The notes: generated by a model from the letters alone, not told the origin. DNA of 64,000 bases from an uncultured Vicinamibacterales bacterium (GCA_958295905.1 OY282382.1:4708910-4772909); one strand, 5' to 3'; shown: positions 33,853-43,273, counted from the first letter of the stretch. Made by a program: numbers and translations.

Positions 33853-34860
33853 TCATTGTCCGGCAGGTCGGGACAGTTCCAGGAAGGGAACCGCAACCTC
33901 GAGCAGAGACAGACCGCCGTGCGTCAGCGTGGGGTACCCGCCGGAGCTCTTCCACTTCCGGCGACCCAGCACGAAGGCGTATCGGCCGCGAGGGTGATCG
34001 AGTGCCACGTCGATGGGCGGCGTCCATCGACTCGGCGACCCGTCGCAGGACGCGGATCGTCCGCTCCTGAAACGGGCCTTGAGGTGCGCCGCCTGCTCCA
34101 CGTCCGCGGTGTCGGGGAAGAGGCCGCTCGCAGCATACCCGTGGTCGCCGCTCACGACGAGCCGCCGGCCGGTCGTCAGCCGCTCGACGAGCGCCCAGAA
34201 GTCGTCGCCGGTGAGTGCCGCCGCCGTCTCCTTGGCGAGTGCGGCCAGTCCGCGCCCCGGCGCGCTGAGCGCGTGCAGTCGCGTATCGGGCCAGTGGTGC
34301 CACAGCACCCAATCGGGTGACGCGTCGATCATGTCGACGCATTCCCGCCACGGAAGATCCATGCTGTCCGTCCGTGCGCCGGAGAGGAGGTGCGTATCGC
34401 CCGCGCCGTCGTTCTCCAGCGCCGAGCGCTGGCTCAAGCCGAGAGCCTGTGCGAATGGCGTCGTATCCGCTGGTAGTTCGGTGCCCAAGGCTTCGGCGGA
34501 ATGCACGGTATAACCCCTCTCGGTGGCGCCGTGCAGCAGCCACGGCGTTTCGCGCAGCGACAGCCCGTCGAGAATCAGCACCGCCCGTCCCGGCACGCGC
34601 CCGCGCCACCAGGCCGCCAACCGCTCGGCAATCTTGGGCGCGCTGGCGCGGTACTCGGTCCACAGATCCCAGCCCGCGGTCGCCAGGAACAGGTCGGCCG
34701 GGGCGAGGATGCTGTCGCGCCGGCTGGTCTCGTTCGCGGCGTCGGCGATTGACATCTTCGGCCGGCAGGTAACCCAGGCCCATTCGAACAACGCCTGCCA
34801 CGCCTCGTCCGGGGGCGCCTGTTGAAGTGTCCGCAGCAGGCCGAGCGGCAGGGTCGTCAC
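33853..34860 (-). CDS. PglZ-like alkaline-phosphatase-superfamily protein
   Basis: A 335-aa protein starting at GTG 34860, whose first four bases overlap the DUF499 stop (GTGA). Features of the alkaline phosphatase fold as in PglZ: 'GRAVLILDGLSLRETPWLL' (metal-binding Asp and nucleophile-like Ser), 'CVDMIDASPDWVLWHHWPD', 'GRRLVVSGDHGYAASGLF' (metal-binding D-H-G) and near the end 'RYAFVLGRRKW' with 'YPTLTHGGLSLLEVAVPFLE', where THGG and P are conserved in PglZ. PglZ proteins accompany methylases in Pgl and BREX defence. A longer start inside the DUF499 gene is possible but not supported. Confidence 0.82.
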   Translation of the reverse strand: MTTLPLGLLRTLQQAPPDEAWQALFEWAWVTCRPKMSIADAANETSRRDSILAPADLFLATAGWDLWTEYRASAPKIAERLAAWWRGRVPGRAVLILDGLSLRETPWLLHGATERGYTVHSAEALGTELPADTTPFAQALGLSQRSALENDGAGDTHLLSGARTDSMDLPWRECVDMIDASPDWVLWHHWPDTRLHALSAPGRGLAALAKETAAALTGDDFWALVERLTTGRRLVVSGDHGYAASGLFPDTADVEQAAHLKARFRSGRSASCDGSPSRWTPPIDVALDHPRGRYAFVLGRRKWKSSGGYPTLTHGGLSLLEVAVPFLELSRPAGQ

Positions 34861-37634
34861 TTTTCCTCCCGCTTCAGGCGCAGTTCGTACTCGATCCCGT
34901 CGGGCAGTTTCCGGATCAGCGCCTCGAGCTGCGCGCCAGTGAGAGCGGAGGTCTGCAGCGACAGCTCGTGGATCTGGGTGCCGGCACCGATGCCCCACGA
35001 CTCCATCTTCCCCAGGAGATTCAGGGGCGACGTGGCGGGAGATTCATGGGGCACGAGTTCGGAGCCGCTCTGGAAGAGCGTGGTTTCGTGCGCCGGCGGT
35101 GTGGAGACGGTCGTTTCCTTCACACCGTGTGTCCGGGTCTGGCGACCAGTGGAGATAGGAAGCGATGGCGTACCCCCTCCGGGGGGAGGCTGGACGTCGG
35201 CGCGGGTCGGCTGCACGGAAGGCGCGGACCCTCCGCCGTAGGTGGCGTTACCCGGTGCCGGGGCCGTTGCAGTTCCCGAAAAACCGCTCGTCTGCGCAAC
35301 CGCCTGAGGCCGCAGCAGGCGGGTCTCGTCGAGATGTTTGCCGCCGCCGAATCGCCCGCGCATCCGCCGCCACGCCGTCTCCTCGTCCTCTCCGGCTCGG
35401 ACCTGCAGGTGTTCCGCACCGCGCAGGTCGATCGCGATCTTGCCGCGCGCACAGAGACGGAGGATGCGTTCCTTCACCTGGATCTCGCCGATCCACGGGA
35501 TGCACGGCTCGCCTCCCGGGCGCGGTTCCTGGAGCTCGCGGAGCAGCTTGCCCACTGAGTCATGGTTATCCGCGGCCGCCAGCACCCAAGCATCGAACTC
35601 CTCAGGGACGAAGAGGTGAGTGCGGACGTGCTCCTCGATGGTTCGGGGGATCTCGGAGCCTTCCGCCCGGTGGGGCTCGACGTGGAACGTGCAGCGGGCC
35701 GGCTCCTGGTAGATCCATCTGTCGAGGATCGCGAAGCGGTCGAAGTGCCTGGTCAGTTTGGCCCGCAGCTCACGCTCGTAGCGTGTGCGAAGCCTGCGGT
35801 ACGCGGGCTCCTCGGCGCCCCAGCGTAATGCGAGCGTCACCGCGCGGGCGACGACCAAGAGTTCACGATCCTCGAACAGGTCGCGGCCACCCGTGCCGGG
35901 GACAAGGAAGCGAACGGCGTTGCGGCGGGTGTGGAGGTGGTCACGAAGCCATGGTCCCAGCGTGGCCCCGATATCCTCCGGAGAAATGGGCAGCACCAGC
36001 AGCGGCAGGCGTTCGTCCCAACGCTCCGGCCGATCAGCCTCGTCGACCGCCTCCCACGGCGCCGACTCCCAGCCCGACCGCAGAACCACGACCCGGAACG
36101 CCTTCGTCACGTGACCGTCGCCGCCGATGACGTAACGCACTTCCTTGGCCAATTGCACGCGATCGGAACCATCCTCGAAGAGCCTGTCGTTGCGGGCGCT
36201 TGCAATGAGTCTGGCCTGCGGGTTCTCGTCCTCGCGAAAGACGAGGCGAGGACCGTCGCGGTGGATGTTGAAGCTGTTTTCGACGATGGTCGACAGCTCG
36301 TCCTGGAAGGCGTTGTCGTCGATGCGCTCTCCATGGGTGATGTCGATCTGGAGCGTCTCCGGCTCCGCGCCGGCCAAGTTGCCCACCGCGAGCGAGCGCA
36401 GCCAGAGCGCGCCAACGATCTCGGACAAGTGCGGCGTGTTCCCGTTGGGCCCTGTCGTGGCTTCTTGCACTGCGGATACGTTGCGCAGCGCCTTCCCGCG
36501 CAGATTGGCGTGATGCTGGTTCGACACCGAGTCGAGCAGCGCCACGACACCGCTGTGGTCGTCGTCCAGCCGGAAGTCCGCCGCCGTGACAATGGGGTTG
36601 TCGCCGTGGCGCTTGAACAGTTGCGCGAGGACGCGTATGAGGTCGCGCGTCTCTTGCGCCTGCGTGGCCACGAGGACCTGATCCTCCAGCAGTTGCAGCA
36701 GGTGGGGTGCGAACGGCCAGCAGGCGAGGAATTCGCGTCGAACCCGATCGTGCTCGGAAGAAAGCGTCTGGCTCAGCCGCAGGTATTCGGCGACGTGAAC
36801 CTGCGTGGCGAGATCGATCTGCTCGTCCGGGATTTGCAGGCGGTTCTCGAACAGACGATGGAGCAGCAGTTTCTTGCGGTCCCGCCTGGCGGTCGGACTC
36901 TTGAAGTCGGCCTCGACCGGCCCGACGCGGCGGATCTGCTGAAAGGCGTCGGTGTTGCCGTTCCGCACCGATACGACGAGTACGAGCAGCTCGGGGTGGG
37001 CCTTGGCGATCTCGGAGAGGAGCTGCACGACGTTGAACGCCCACGTGCGCCACGGGTACTGCTTGGTATTCGTCAGCCCGTCGAACCAAGTCTGGTACTC
37101 GTCGAGAATCAGCGCTGTCGGCGTGCGCCGGAACAGCTCCACCAGATAATCGGAACTCGGCACGTCGGTCTGCTTGTCGCCGAGCCCCTGCCACATGCCG
37201 CGCACCTCCGCCCCGTGCGGGTGGCGGTCGAACAGCAGATCCCACAGGAACTTGTAGCGCTGGCGGTGCAGGCTCTCGCTGATGACGTGCATCCCGTCAC
37301 GCAGCGGGAGCGCGGCGAGCTTCTGGTTGTCGAGACGCTCTGACCAAGCCTCCAGCCAAGCACGGGTGGCGGCGGCGGCGGTGAAGGCGTGGTGCAGCAG
37401 CGCCATGAGGTGCGATTTGCCCTGCCCGCGTTCCCCGATGAGGACGAGTGGCCGGCCACAGTCTGGACCCACGGCTTCGAGCGACTTGAGCGCGTCGGCG
37501 GAGGGGTAGGTGATCTCAAGGAAGTCCGCCGCCGCCATCTGCGTGGCGCCGGTGTTCCGGGTGTTCTCGAGCTCGATCGCAGTGCCGCCGAGGCGGCGCC
37601 CGCGGAACTCGCTCCGCAGGGTGAGTTGCAGCAA
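34857..37634 (-). CDS. DUF499 AAA+ ATPase of the defence cluster
   Basis: A 925-aa ATPase. The proposed start is TTG 37634, preceded by AGAGGA; it begins 'LLQLTLRSEFRGRRLGG' and continues 'TAIELENTRN', the usual DUF499 N-terminus, whereas upstream codons look non-coding. Walker A GERGQGKSH is at residues 67-75 and Walker B 'TALILDEYQTWFDG' near 185, with sensor 'VLVVSVRNGN'. A winged-helix-like middle, a Gly/Pro/Thr-rich linker (about 780-870) and a conserved end 'LPDGIEYELRLKREEK' follow. DUF499 proteins resemble BrxC/PglY in size and place, and are probably the DNA- or phage-sensing ATPase. First gene of the operon. Confidence 0.9.
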   Translation of the reverse strand: MLQLTLRSEFRGRRLGGTAIELENTRNTGATQMAAADFLEITYPSADALKSLEAVGPDCGRPLVLIGERGQGKSHLMALLHHAFTAAAATRAWLEAWSERLDNQKLAALPLRDGMHVISESLHRQRYKFLWDLLFDRHPHGAEVRGMWQGLGDKQTDVPSSDYLVELFRRTPTALILDEYQTWFDGLTNTKQYPWRTWAFNVVQLLSEIAKAHPELLVLVVSVRNGNTDAFQQIRRVGPVEADFKSPTARRDRKKLLLHRLFENRLQIPDEQIDLATQVHVAEYLRLSQTLSSEHDRVRREFLACWPFAPHLLQLLEDQVLVATQAQETRDLIRVLAQLFKRHGDNPIVTAADFRLDDDHSGVVALLDSVSNQHHANLRGKALRNVSAVQEATTGPNGNTPHLSEIVGALWLRSLAVGNLAGAEPETLQIDITHGERIDDNAFQDELSTIVENSFNIHRDGPRLVFREDENPQARLIASARNDRLFEDGSDRVQLAKEVRYVIGGDGHVTKAFRVVVLRSGWESAPWEAVDEADRPERWDERLPLLVLPISPEDIGATLGPWLRDHLHTRRNAVRFLVPGTGGRDLFEDRELLVVARAVTLALRWGAEEPAYRRLRTRYERELRAKLTRHFDRFAILDRWIYQEPARCTFHVEPHRAEGSEIPRTIEEHVRTHLFVPEEFDAWVLAAADNHDSVGKLLRELQEPRPGGEPCIPWIGEIQVKERILRLCARGKIAIDLRGAEHLQVRAGEDEETAWRRMRGRFGGGKHLDETRLLRPQAVAQTSGFSGTATAPAPGNATYGGGSAPSVQPTRADVQPPPGGGTPSLPISTGRQTRTHGVKETTVSTPPAHETTLFQSGSELVPHESPATSPLNLLGKMESWGIGAGTQIHELSLQTSALTGAQLEALIRKLPDGIEYELRLKREEK

Positions 37635-37710
37635 GGTCGATCCTCTCAGCGGCCGGCAGCTGCACGGTGTCAGTGCGGCGATGCCGATTCGCCGCCGGAG
37701 CAGCGCGGCG

Positions 37711-37739
37711 AGAATATCAGCAGTGTGCCGTGCGCGCAA
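37711..37739 (-). promoter_or_regulatory. Predicted promoter of the defence operon
   Basis: On the minus strand TTGCGC (37739-37734) and TATTCT (37716-37711) are separated by 17 bases, a sigma70-like pair about 75 bases before the DUF499 TTG. No operator-like palindrome was seen nearby. Confidence 0.35.
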
Positions 37740-37830
37740 CGACGGCCGCGACGCGGCGAGACAAAGCGGCGACGTTCCAAGCGAAGGAGCCAGACTCGAC
37801 GGCGGCGCACCACTTGGCGCTACCAACCAA

Positions 37831-38841
37831 CTAACGCAAGACCACCGCGGGGACCCGCACGAGGATGTAGGTCACGTGCCCCCCCGCCGGCACGAGGTAG
37901 CCGTGGGGGGTGCGGGCGGGAATGTGCAGCACGTCGCCGGCCGCCACCGGATGCCGCGTCCCGCCGGCGATGCCGGACCCGCGGCTCCCGGTCCGGTCGA
38001 GCATCTCGCCCCCCACGAGCACCCCGCCCCCGCCGCTCGTCACGAAGACGACGTCGATGATGTCGTCGTGAATCTCGGGCGCCCCGTCGGCGTCGCGGTG
38101 GATGTGGCGGAAGCGGTGCGAACGGGTCGGGCTGCCGTAGTCGGCGAGGGTCTCACGGGCCGAACGGTCGGGACCGATCCGCAGGTCGAGGGCGGCGCGC
38201 CGCCGGTCGAGCTCGCCGGCCCGCCACAGGGCGAATCCGGGCGGATCGAAGTCGAGGGCGGGGGCGTCGTCGGGCACGACCCGCCGGCCGGTCAGGGCGG
38301 GCAGCCTGACCAGCACGTAGGTCACGTGCCCGCCCTCCGGGACGAGGTAGCGGTGGGGGGTGTCGGCGGGAATGCGCAGAACGTCGCCCCGCCCCACGGG
38401 GTAGCGCACCCCGCCGGCGATGCCGGTCCCCCGGTACTCGCCGTCCCCGCCGGCGCGGTCGATCAGCTCGCCGCCGACTTCGAGGATCGCCGCCCCGCTC
38501 TGGACGAGCACCACGTCCTCGATGCGCGCATGCTGCTCGGGAAAACCGTCGGCGTCACGCCGGATGAACCGGAACCGATGGGATCCGCCGGGGACCTCGT
38601 AGTCGGCCAGCGTCTCGCGGGCCGAGCCGTCGGGCCGGATCGTCTCCGACAGGGCGGCGTTGCGCCGTTCCAGCTCGGCCGCGCTCCAGCGCAGGAAGCC
38701 CGGCTCGCCGGTCTGCAGGACCGGCAACGTCCGCATCAACCCGGCACCGGTGTTCGACCGCCGCAGGAAACCGGGCTCGCCGGTCTGCAGGACCGGCAAC
38801 GAGATCGCGGCGAAAGCGAACAGACGCGCGATGACGGCCAT
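37831..38841 (-). CDS. Secreted double-cupin protein
   Basis: A 336-aa protein from ATG 38841. A hydrophobic leader ('VIARLFAFAAISLP') is followed by a duplicated segment 'LPVLQTGEPGFLR' (two copies, 24 codons apart in DNA). Then come two cupin-type halves, each with 'ARETLADY...SHRFR', 'RDADG.PE.H..I.DVV.V' (metal-binding His), 'GDVLxIPAxTPHxYLVPxGGHVTYxLVR'. Such proteins hold a metal in a beta barrel and may bind or convert small molecules; substrate unknown. The leader duplication is at DNA level part of a window-wide pattern of 72-nt repeats. It lies 197 bp downstream of the defence operon start region and is transcribed towards it. Confidence 0.85.
   Translation of the reverse strand: MAVIARLFAFAAISLPVLQTGEPGFLRRSNTGAGLMRTLPVLQTGEPGFLRWSAAELERRNAALSETIRPDGSARETLADYEVPGGSHRFRFIRRDADGFPEQHARIEDVVLVQSGAAILEVGGELIDRAGGDGEYRGTGIAGGVRYPVGRGDVLRIPADTPHRYLVPEGGHVTYVLVRLPALTGRRVVPDDAPALDFDPPGFALWRAGELDRRRAALDLRIGPDRSARETLADYGSPTRSHRFRHIHRDADGAPEIHDDIIDVVFVTSGGGGVLVGGEMLDRTGSRGSGIAGGTRHPVAAGDVLHIPARTPHGYLVPAGGHVTYILVRVPAVVLR
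38691..38800. repeat. 72-bp direct repeat inside the cupin 5' end
   Basis: GCAGGAAGCCCGGCTCGCCG at 38691 recurs as GCAGGAAACCGGGCTCGCCG at 38763 (72 bp). Both copies continue with CCGGTC-TGCAG-GACCGG, a perfect 6-bp hairpin. The duplication adds 24 codons in frame. Confidence 0.8.
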
Positions 38842-38920
38842 GGGCGGGCTCCTCTCTCCGACGCTCCCGATTGTAGCTCTCGACGCGGGTCCCACGACGG
38901 GCTGCCCCGCCGCGAGACTC

Positions 38921-39526
38921 TCAGTGCCGGTGGTCGCGGCGGCTCTGGTGGAACACCACGTGCAGCAGCGAGCCGCCGACGAACGCCTGGTAGAGGTCGA
39001 CGCCGGGACCGTGCCCGCCGGCCAGCTCCCCGCCGACCGCGTAGCCGATGACGGTCGCGGCGGTGAGGACGCCGATGCCGAGGGCGCCCCCCCGGACGCC
39101 GTGCCGGGGCCGCAGCATCCACCAGATCGCCAGACCGACCGGAATCCGATGCAGGATCACCGCGGCGGCGACGCCCGTGCCCGGGGCGAGCGCCGCCCCC
39201 TCGAGCAACGCGTGCAGCCCCAGGCCGGACAACCCCACCACCAGGGCCAGGTCGTCGACGTGCGGGGCGAGCGCGCGCGACGTCCGCTCGACGAGCACCG
39301 GGACGCCCGCGCCCGCGGCCAGGACCACGAGCGTCGCGGCCCCGTGCTCGGCCCAGGCGTGCGGGAGCACCTGCCACGCCACCAGCCCCGGCACGAGGGC
39401 GAGCATGACGCCGTCGACGACGCGGGCGGCACCGGGCCGGCGGTGCGACCATCGGTACAGCAGGACGCCGGCGAGCGGGGCGGCGAGCGCGCCGACGAGC
39501 GGGAGCGGGATCATGCCGGCCGGCAT
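38921..39526 (-). CDS. ZIP-like metal transporter
   Basis: A 201-aa integral membrane protein with about seven or eight hydrophobic segments. ZIP-type features: 'GLSGLGLHALLEGAAL' (H-x-x-x-E in a transmembrane helix, the metal site) and 'AAVILHRIPVGLAIWWML' (the H-R-I-P-x-G-x-A helix, matching HK.P.G.A in ZIPs), with a C-terminal 'GGSLLHVVFHQSRRDHRH' rich in His. It is shorter than most ZIPs. ATG 39526 lies 1 bp after the stop of the CDF gene, so the two form an operon for divalent metal balance. The transported metal is unknown. Confidence 0.82.
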   Translation of the reverse strand: MPAGMIPLPLVGALAAPLAGVLLYRWSHRRPGAARVVDGVMLALVPGLVAWQVLPHAWAEHGAATLVVLAAGAGVPVLVERTSRALAPHVDDLALVVGLSGLGLHALLEGAALAPGTGVAAAVILHRIPVGLAIWWMLRPRHGVRGGALGIGVLTAATVIGYAVGGELAGGHGPGVDLYQAFVGGSLLHVVFHQSRRDHRH

Positions 39527-39527
39527 G

Positions 39528-40502
39528 TCACGCTTCCGACGGCCGCCCGCGGGCGCGCAGGCCGTCGGCGTGGTGGTGCTCGGTGCAGTCGTCCAGCGAT
39601 CGCTCCACCTGAATGGTGATGTGGTGGATGCCGAAGTCGCGCGACCCGACGGCGCGCAGGCGGCGGAGCACCGGCTCGAGGTCGCGGTCCGGATAGTCGG
39701 GATCGATCAGGACGTGCGCAGCGAGCGCGTCGTAGCCCTGAGCGATGGTCCAGACGTGCATGTCGTGAATCTGGGCGACGCCCCCCACGCCCTCCATCTC
39801 CCGGCAGAGACGCTGGACGTCGACGTGCGCGGGCGCGCCTTCGAGCAGGACGTGCACCACCTTGCCGAGCAGACGCCACGTGCCGGCCAGAATCAGGAGG
39901 CCGATGAACACGCTCAGGACGGGGTCGGCCAGCGTCCAGCCGAAGGCCCAGACGAGGACGCCCGACACCACGACGCCGACCGAGCCGAGCAGATCGGCCA
40001 TGACGTGCCGGAAGGCGCCCTCGACGTTGACGCTGTGCCCGGCCGAGCGGTGGAGAATCCAGGCCGCGAGCACGTTCACGGCGAGGCCGGCGGCGCCGAC
40101 GGTCAGCACCAGTTGACCCTGGACGTCCGGCGGGGCCAGGAAGCGGCGCCAGGCCTCGACGATCACCCAGCCCGCGATCAGCCAGAGGGTGAGCACGTTC
40201 ACCAGCGCCGCGAGGATCTCCAGGCGGCGATAACCGAACGTCCGCCGCGCGGAGGCGGGCCGATCCGCGAAATGCATGGCGGCCAGGGCGAGGCCGATGG
40301 ACGCCGCGTCGGTCAGCATGTGGCCCGCGTCGGCGATGAGCGCAAGGCTGCCGGAAAGGATGCCGCCGGCGACCTCGACGCCCATGTAGCCGGCGATGAG
40401 CACGAGCGCGGTGGTCAGCCGGCGGCGGCTCAGGCCGCGCAGGTCATGCTCGTGCCCGTCCGGGCCGTGGGGGTGGTGCGAATGGCCGCGCTCGGAACTC
40501 AT
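39528..40502 (-). CDS. Cation diffusion facilitator (CzcD-like efflux protein)
   Basis: A 324-aa proton-coupled metal exporter. From ATG 40502: a His-rich N-terminus ('GHSHHPHGPDGHEHD'), then six transmembrane helices with 'GSLALIADAGHMLTDAASI' (HxxxD site in helix 2), 'RRTFGYRRLEILAALVN', 'SVNVEGAFRHVMADLLGSVG' (H-x-x-x-D of helix 5) and 'LADPVLSVFIGLLI'. A cytosolic C-terminal domain ends 'HHITIQVERSLDDCTEHHH'. The pattern is typical of Zn/Co/Cd exporters of the CDF family. The 35 codons upstream of 40502 in frame lack features. Its last 25 codons are duplicated as a fragment at 41041-41125. Confidence 0.94.
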   Translation of the reverse strand: MSSERGHSHHPHGPDGHEHDLRGLSRRRLTTALVLIAGYMGVEVAGGILSGSLALIADAGHMLTDAASIGLALAAMHFADRPASARRTFGYRRLEILAALVNVLTLWLIAGWVIVEAWRRFLAPPDVQGQLVLTVGAAGLAVNVLAAWILHRSAGHSVNVEGAFRHVMADLLGSVGVVVSGVLVWAFGWTLADPVLSVFIGLLILAGTWRLLGKVVHVLLEGAPAHVDVQRLCREMEGVGGVAQIHDMHVWTIAQGYDALAAHVLIDPDYPDRDLEPVLRRLRAVGSRDFGIHHITIQVERSLDDCTEHHHADGLRARGRPSEA

Positions 40503-40629
40503 GAGGGGGACGGAGCCATCGGCCGGCGCGCACCGCGCCGCACCGGCGGCAAGAGACGCCGCGCGGCCTGCAATCCCACGGTATACCCTGACGGGCGCCG
40601 GCGTCAACGCCGGGAGGGGTCAACAACAG

Positions 40630-40792
40630 GACCATCCCACGCTCCGCCGCCGCCGTGCGCAGGCGAAATCGTGGCGGGTCCTGGGCTCCGGACGTGCGGA
40701 ATCGTGGGTCTCACGCGGCGCCGGCCGGTCGGCAAGACGGTGGCGACCCCTCGAATCGGGGGCGGGCCGTCACGCGCCGTCAGCGTGGGATG
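40630..40792 (+). repeat. MITE-like element family B, copy 1
   Basis: A 163-bp element with perfect 11-bp terminal inverted repeats (CATCCCACGCT ... AGCGTGGGATG). The internal block CGGCGCCGGCCGGTCGGCAA GACGGTGGCG is shared with copies at 48006-48165, 48188-48349 (both reversed) and 55720-55866. No coding capacity. Confidence 0.85.
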
Positions 40793-40799
40793 CCCCTGG

Positions 40800-40930
40800 G
40801 GTCAGCAGGGGTCAGCAGCCCGTGGTGAAACCCCGCGTCGCACCGGGAGCGGCGAGGGCGCCAGCGGGCTGAAGAGCGCCGGCGGGCTGAAGAGCGCCGG
40901 CGGGCAAAGAACGCCCGTGCCCGACAAGGC
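40800..40930. repeat. Family A-like end and short 18-bp repeats
   Basis: CAGCCCGTGGTGAAACCCCGC (40807-40827) matches the terminus of family A elements. It is followed by CGGGCTGAAGAGCGCCGG repeated about two and a half times with period 18 (40866-40905). Confidence 0.5.
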
Positions 40931-41040
40931 GTGATGAGGGCACCTAATTCCTCTGCAACATGTCCCGACGTTTCGTGGCGTTGAGGCGATCGGCGTCCCC
41001 CGCTCATGACGGTTGGGGCTGTCAAGCCCCGCCAGCGGGC

Positions 41041-41125
41041 GGGAGGTGGTCGACGTGGTGGTGCTCGGTGCAATCGTCCAGCGACTGCTCCACTTGCTGC
41101 GTGATGCGCCCGATCCAGAAGCCGC
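41041..41125 (-). pseudogene. Duplicated tail of the CDF gene
   Basis: On the minus strand this reads 'GRITQQVEQSLDDCTEHHHV', parallel to the CDF C-terminus 'HHITIQVERSLDDCTEHHHA'. DNA similarity covers about 65 bases (GTGGTGGTGCTCGGTGCA.TCGTCCAGCGA). There is no start or upstream coding sequence: a detached 3' end copy, 1 kb upstream of the parent gene. Confidence 0.7.
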
Positions 41126-41326
41126 GGGCGATCCCGCTTCCACGACCGGGCCGCGAGCCCACGCGAGCCCCGCGAGCCTGCCCGCTTGGACTACACTACG
41201 GCCGCAGACGGCCCCGCGTCCGTTCAGACCGTCGCCCTGCCCGCCCGTCCGCCCCGTGTCGACGCGGCGCGCGCGGGCGCAGGGGCGGGCGGGTGGGGCA
41301 TCGCGGGCGGGATGAGGGCAGACACC

Positions 41327-43273
41327 ATGACCAGAGTGAGTCGAGCGTTGTTCGCCGCGGCCGTCGCCGTCTTCCTGTGGGCCGGGATCGCGCCGGCGCA
41401 GATCACGCGCATCGACCTGCCGGTCGTCGAGTCGCCGGCCCTCGGGGGCGAGTCGTTCGGCGAGGCCGGCCGGTACGAGCGCCTGCGCGGGCTGGTCACG
41501 GGGGAGGTCGATCCGGAAGACCCGCGCCACCGGCACATCGTCAATCTCGACCGCGCCCCCCGGAACGGCCGCGGGCGGGTCGAGTACCGAACCACCGTCG
41601 AGATCTACCGCCCCGTCGACATGAGCCGCTGGAACGGGGCCATCTACCACACCGTCCCGAACCGGGGCGGGGCCGGCGCGGCCGAGCCCGCCCTCCTCGA
41701 GCGCGGGTTCGCGCTCGTCCGCGTGGGCTGGCAGGGCGACATCGCCCCGACCGGCACGAACATCGTGGCCCGGCTGCCCGTCGCCACCGGGGCCGACGGC
41801 GCCCCGCTCACCGGCCCGGCCCTCGAGGAGATGATCTTCGACGACGACGCGCCCCGATCCCGCTACCGCCTGACCTATCCGACCGCCTCGCGGGACTCCG
41901 CCGGCGGGATGCTCTCGGTCCGGACCTCCCAGACCGCGAAGCGGCAGGCGCCCCCGGACCTCGCGTGGACCTGGATCGGCGACACCGAGATCGAGGTCAC
42001 GCGCCCCGCCGGGTTCGACGGCGGGGCCATCTACGAGTTCATCTACCAGGCGAAGGACCCCATCGTGCTGGGCCTCGGGTTCGCGGCGGTGCGGGACGCC
42101 ATCTCGTTCCTGCGCCACGAGGCGGCGGACGCCGCCGGCGCCCCCAACCCCCTGGCCGTGACCGGCCTGCCCCGCACCGCGATCTCGATCGGCATCTCCC
42201 AGAGCGGACGCATGCTGCGCGACTTCCTCTACCAGGGGTTCAACGAGGACGTCGCGGGCCGGATCGTGTTCGACGGCATCCACCCCAACATCGCCGGCTC
42301 GCGGAAGACGTTCACCAACTACCCGTTCGGCCAGCCCGGGCGCTGGCAGAAGCAGCACGAGGACCACGTCTATCCCGGCGACCAGTTCCCGTTCACCTAC
42401 ACGACCCTGACCGACCCCGTCAGCGGCCGCACCGACGGGCTGCAGGAACGGTGCGCGGCTTCCGGCACCTGCCCCCGAATCATCCACAGCGACAGCGAGG
42501 CGGAACTCTGGCAGGCGAGGGCGTCGCTGGTGGTCACCGATCCCGAGGGCGGGCCCATCGAGCTGCCGGACAACGTGCGGGTCTATCTGCTGGCCGGCAC
42601 CCAGCACGGCGGCGGTCCCGGCGTCCACACCGGACCCCCGAGCGCGGGCCTGTGCCAGAACCTGAGCAATCCGATCGCGCTGGGCCAGGTACGCCTCGCC
42701 CTCAGCCTGGCGCTGTACGATTGGGTGGCACGGGGCGCCGCGCCCCCGAAGAGCCGCTTCCCCACCTCGGGTGACGGGCTCGTCCCCGCGGCCGCGGTGG
42801 ACTTCCCCGCCGTCCCCGGGGTGACCTGGACGGGGTCGCACAATCCGTTGCGCCTCGCCGACCACCGCTCGCTGCCGCCCATGCGCGGTGACGCCTACAC
42901 GGTCCTGGTCGGCCGCACCGACGCCGACGGCAACATGATCGACGGCGTCCGCCACCCCAATCTCGTCGCGCCCATCGGCACCTTCACGGGCTGGAACCTC
43001 CGGCGGACCGGCTTCGCCGAGGGCGCCCAGTGCCGCGGCGCCGGGTCGTTCATCCCGTTCGCGGCCACCCGGGCGGACCGCCGGTCGTCGGGAGACCCGC
43101 GGTTGTCGCTGGAGGAACGCTACCCGGACCACGCGTCCTACGTGCGCGCGGTCCGCGGGGCGGCGCAGGCCCTCGTGCGGGACCGGCTGCTGCTCCGGCG
43201 GGATGCGGACGAGATTGTGGCGCTCGCGCGCGGGAGCCGGACCCGAGCCGCGGGGACGGTTCACCGGGACTGA
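41327..43273 (+). CDS. Secreted alpha/beta-hydrolase domain protein
   Basis: A 648-aa protein with a Sec signal peptide from ATG 41327 ('VSRALFAAAVAVFLWAGIAPAQ', cleavage after AQ). The mature part matches the large 'alpha/beta hydrolase domain-containing' family (Abhydrolase_10): 'GGESFGEAGRYERLRG', 'YEFIYQAKDPIVLGLGFAAV', 'GISQSGRMLRDFLYQGFNED' (nucleophile Ser in GxSQSG), 'VFDGIHPNIAGSRK', 'AGTQHGGG' (probable catalytic His). The substrate is unknown; esters or lactones are plausible. The last 50 residues are Arg-rich and may be loosely conserved. The longer frame upstream of 41327 lacks any signal and is non-coding. Confidence 0.88.
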   Translation: MTRVSRALFAAAVAVFLWAGIAPAQITRIDLPVVESPALGGESFGEAGRYERLRGLVTGEVDPEDPRHRHIVNLDRAPRNGRGRVEYRTTVEIYRPVDMSRWNGAIYHTVPNRGGAGAAEPALLERGFALVRVGWQGDIAPTGTNIVARLPVATGADGAPLTGPALEEMIFDDDAPRSRYRLTYPTASRDSAGGMLSVRTSQTAKRQAPPDLAWTWIGDTEIEVTRPAGFDGGAIYEFIYQAKDPIVLGLGFAAVRDAISFLRHEAADAAGAPNPLAVTGLPRTAISIGISQSGRMLRDFLYQGFNEDVAGRIVFDGIHPNIAGSRKTFTNYPFGQPGRWQKQHEDHVYPGDQFPFTYTTLTDPVSGRTDGLQERCAASGTCPRIIHSDSEAELWQARASLVVTDPEGGPIELPDNVRVYLLAGTQHGGGPGVHTGPPSAGLCQNLSNPIALGQVRLALSLALYDWVARGAAPPKSRFPTSGDGLVPAAAVDFPAVPGVTWTGSHNPLRLADHRSLPPMRGDAYTVLVGRTDADGNMIDGVRHPNLVAPIGTFTGWNLRRTGFAEGAQCRGAGSFIPFAATRADRRSSGDPRLSLEERYPDHASYVRAVRGAAQALVRDRLLLRRDADEIVALARGSRTRAAGTVHRD

